Shown in pieces: positions 8,592 through 9,526 of a stretch of DNA of 9,526 bases. Numbering within the stretch: position 1 is the first letter of the stretch; each line of letters opens with the position of its first letter. Source of the DNA: an uncultured Mollicutes bacterium (lineage in GTDB: Bacteria > Bacillota_I > Bacilli_A > RFN20 > CAG-826); contig CALBGF010000221.1 of the NCBI GenBank assembly GCA_937893635.1, positions 1 to 9,526 of the forward strand, read 5' to 3'. The translations under genes were made by a program, and so were the position numbers. The notes under the pieces are model-generated. The model did not search any database. It was not told the origin of the DNA and was given only the letters and a program-made list of their open reading frames with translations.

Positions 8592-8619
8592 TATAATATA
8601 AAAGGCCTTGAGCCTTTTT
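8592..8619 (+). terminator. Short hairpin after polC, overlapping a -10-like box
   Basis: AAAAGGC (8600-8606) pairs with GCCTTTT (8612-8618) around a CTTGA loop, with T's to 8619, three bases before the tRNA. This could be a weak intrinsic terminator for polC. TATAAT at 8592-8597 sits at the right distance to be the -10 of a tRNA promoter, but no good -35 is visible (TTTTCG at 8569-8574 is poor). If that promoter is real, its transcripts would begin inside the hairpin, so the hairpin would act only on polC read-through. Confidence 0.45.
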
Positions 8620-8621
8620 AT

Positions 8622-8697
8622 CGGGACGTAGCACAATTGGTAGTGCGCTTGCTTCGGGAGCAAGAGGTCGTGCGTTCGATTCGCATCGTCCCGACCA
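8622..8697 (+). tRNA. tRNA-Pro, anticodon CGG
   Basis: This is a complete 76-nt cloverleaf. The acceptor CGGGACG (8622-8628) pairs with CGTCCCG, followed by discriminator A and an encoded CCA. The D stem is GCAC/GTGC, and the anticodon stem is CTTGC (8648-8652) with GCAAG (8660-8664). The loop TTCGGGA places anticodon CGG at 8655-8657 with G37, as in proline tRNAs. The T stem GTGCG/CGCAT (one G-U) carries a TTCGATT loop. The C1-G72 pair and overall sequence also resemble bacterial tRNA-Pro. It reads CCG codons, which are rare in the neighbouring genes. It is followed 13 nt later by its own terminator. Confidence 0.96.
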
Positions 8698-8709
8698 TTT
8701 AGATTATAT

Positions 8710-8742
8710 AAGTTCGATTCAGTATTTGGTTCGAACTTTTTT
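8710..8742 (+). terminator. Intrinsic terminator after tRNA-Pro
   Basis: AAGTTCGA (8710-8717) pairs perfectly with TCGAACTT (8731-8738) around a 13-nt loop, and a T run extends to 8742. It ends the tRNA transcript, and possibly polC read-through. Its T tract runs into the first copy of the downstream repeat motif. Confidence 0.75.
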
Positions 8743-8801
8743 ATTGCTCACTTTTATTGTTTTATTGCTCACTTTTTGATATTATAAATGTGAGCAATAA
8801 A
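8739..8801 (+). repeat. Three-copy operator-like repeat array
   Basis: TTTTATTGCTCACTTTT occurs twice in direct orientation (8739-8755 and 8760-8776), exactly 21 bp apart, about two helical turns. A third copy, inverted, is GTGAGCAATAAA (8790-8801), the exact reverse complement of TTTATTGCTCAC. The copies lie upstream of the -35, in the promoter spacer, and at the expected transcription start next to the ribosome site. Such placement suggests binding sites for a repressor, plausibly the product of the adjacent regulator gene; that link is inference. Confidence 0.65.
8757..8785 (+). promoter_or_regulatory. Candidate promoter of the AlbA_2-type regulator remnant
   Basis: TTGTTT (8757-8762) and TATTAT (8780-8785) are separated by 17 bp. 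Transcription would start near 8792, inside the inverted third repeat copy, with a short leader to AAAGGAG (8799-8805). An alternative -10 is TATAAA (8783-8788) at a less favourable 20-bp spacing. Confidence 0.5.
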
Positions 8802-8814
8802 GGAGATTCTTTTT

Positions 8815-9330
8815 ATGGATATAGAATTTTTTTAGATCTCATTCAGTATGAATATGAAAAAGAATGGATTGAATTTAAAGAAAATTGGTATAACAGAAAA
8901 GAAATAGGAGAGTACATTTCGGCGCTATCAAATATTGCAACCATTTATGGTGTACCATACTCTTATATATCTTTGTAAAGACGTTGAAACTTGTGGACAC
9001 GGGTTGAAAAAAGTATATCGCTTATGTAAAGAAGCTAAAGTGGACATTTCGTACGTTAATAATGAAAATGATTTTACAATTGAATTCTCTAGACTAGATA
9101 GAAATAACACTGGCGAAATAAATGGCGAAATAAATGGCGAAATATCAGAAGAAGAATTCTCTGTTTTAAGTGTTTTTAAAACTAATAAAAATGCGACAAA
9201 AGATGAAGTTATCAAACAAACTGGTATTTCAAGTAGAACAATTGATAGAATCATTAAATCATTGAAAGAAAAAGAATTGTTGAAAAGGGTTGGCTCAAAT
9301 AAAAACGGATATTGGGATGTTTTAAAATAA
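8815..9330 (+). pseudogene. Remnant of an AlbA_2-domain putative transcriptional regulator / ATP-binding protein
   Basis: ATG 8815 follows AAAGGAG (8799-8805) at 9 nt, but the reading stops after six codons (MDIEFF, TAG 8833-8835). Skipping one base in the 7-T tract (8827-8833) opens a frame reading LDLIQYEYEKEWIEFKENWY and EIGEYISALSN, which resembles the start of AlbA_2-type (formerly AAA-4, putative DNA-binding) proteins; it stops at TAA 8976-8978. A third segment, in another frame to 9330, begins near 8950 with LCKDVETCGHGLKKVYRLC, typical of the C-terminal part of the same family. It continues through GEIN repeats and a winged-helix-like end (VIKQTGISSRTIDRIIKSL, then KNGYWDVLK). From memory, intact relatives are near 450-500 residues, so some 300 residues, including most of the ATPase-like middle, appear deleted at about 8945-8970, out of frame. 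The well-kept promoter, operators and ribosome site suggest recent decay. Independent translation of the C-terminal part (TTG 8935 or ATG 8947) lacks a ribosome site. Confidence 0.75.
9111..9144 (+). repeat. 12-bp in-frame tandem repeat encoding GEIN
   Basis: The unit TGGCGAAATAAA starts at 9111, 9123 and 9135, the third copy incomplete and diverging at 9145. In the regulator remnant it encodes GEIN-GEIN-GEIS, joining the ATPase-like part to the C-terminal helix-turn-helix. Similar INGE-type linkers are, from memory, common in this family and vary in copy number. Confidence 0.75.
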
Positions 9331-9350
9331 AAAATTGGAGAGATAAGAAA

Positions 9351-9526
9351 ATGGAAAAAGCAATAAAACAAACAATTGAATATGAAAATTATAAAAAAGG
9401 TCTTTTTATAATGATTGGAATGTTTGGTGTTTTAACTATATTATTTGCTATACCTTTTTTGACTTTATATTTTACTAAATCTGATAATAGATATTTAATA
9501 GCTTTTATAGTGTTTTTTGCACTAAA
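9351..9526 (+). CDS. Small membrane protein of unknown function (partial, runs off the window)
   Basis: ATG 9351 follows GGAGAG (9337-9342) at 8 nt, a strong ribosome site. The visible 58 residues have a charged N-terminus of about 17 residues (MEKAIKQTIEYENYKKG), a first hydrophobic helix at about 18-41, a short polar turn TKSDNR (42-47), and the start of a second hydrophobic helix from 48 that is cut by the window edge. This looks like a helical hairpin with the N-terminus probably inside the cell. It starts 20 nt after the end of the regulator remnant and may once have been co-transcribed with it. I do not recognise the family, and no catalytic motif is visible. Its codon use is as AT-rich as its neighbours. 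Confidence 0.65.
   Translation, partial: MEKAIKQTIEYENYKKGLFIMIGMFGVLTILFAIPFLTLYFTKSDNRYLIAFIVFFAL

Noticed and set aside
8757..8978. Stand-alone 73-residue gene starting at 8757
   Set aside because: Its start would lie in the promoter/operator region without a ribosome site; only the part after the T tract resembles a protein family, as the frameshifted body of the regulator.
9111..9144. CRISPR-like repeat
   Set aside because: The units are contiguous 12-mers without spacers and sit in coding sequence.
8928..9371. Antisense 147-codon open frame opposite the regulator remnant
   Set aside because: The sense strand carries recognisable family sequence, and the antisense product is a low-complexity Phe/Ser-rich shadow without a convincing ribosome site.
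8622..9526. Mobile element integrated at the tRNA-Pro 3' end
   Set aside because: Accessory DNA does follow the tRNA, but no integrase and no second copy of the tRNA 3' end is visible in the window.

Overview
The window comes from a strongly AT-rich, low-GC Gram-positive bacterium (Firmicutes/Bacilli or a walled relative of the Mollicutes). The evidence is a Gram-positive-type PolC replicase, the classic uppS-cdsA-dxr-rseP-polC gene order, strong AGGAGG-like ribosome sites and A/T-ending codons. TGG is used for Trp, and TGA ends cdsA and polC, so the code is standard and not the mycoplasma code. A gut-type uncultured Bacilli lineage is my guess; the sequence alone does not settle it.

Positions 1-155 hold an intrinsic terminator for an unseen upstream gene and a candidate promoter. 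Positions 156-8589 are a tight, co-directional block of five housekeeping genes. uppS makes undecaprenyl diphosphate, the lipid carrier for the cell wall. cdsA makes CDP-diacylglycerol for phospholipids. dxr supplies isoprenoid precursors through the MEP pathway and so feeds uppS. rseP is a site-2 membrane protease. polC is the replicative DNA polymerase. The first four overlap by 4-10 nt, consistent with translational coupling; polC follows 20 nt later with a weak ribosome site. proS, often found between rseP and polC in Bacilli, is absent here.

Positions 8590-8742 hold a small hairpin, a tRNA-Pro with anticodon CGG, and a second intrinsic terminator. From 8739 the character changes to accessory DNA. 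A promoter is flanked by three copies of a TTTATTGCTCAC motif (two direct, one inverted). Next comes the broken remnant of an AlbA_2-type putative DNA-binding/ATP-binding transcriptional regulator, damaged by a frameshift in a 7-T tract and a large internal deletion. The window ends in a small membrane protein gene that runs off the edge.

Most of the window is well-understood housekeeping DNA. The points most worth a second look are the three-copy operator-like array in front of the wrecked regulator, a Ser-to-Cys change at a substrate-binding position of Dxr, and a CGG proline tRNA in an AT-rich genome. I did not find convincing evidence of a wholly new system.
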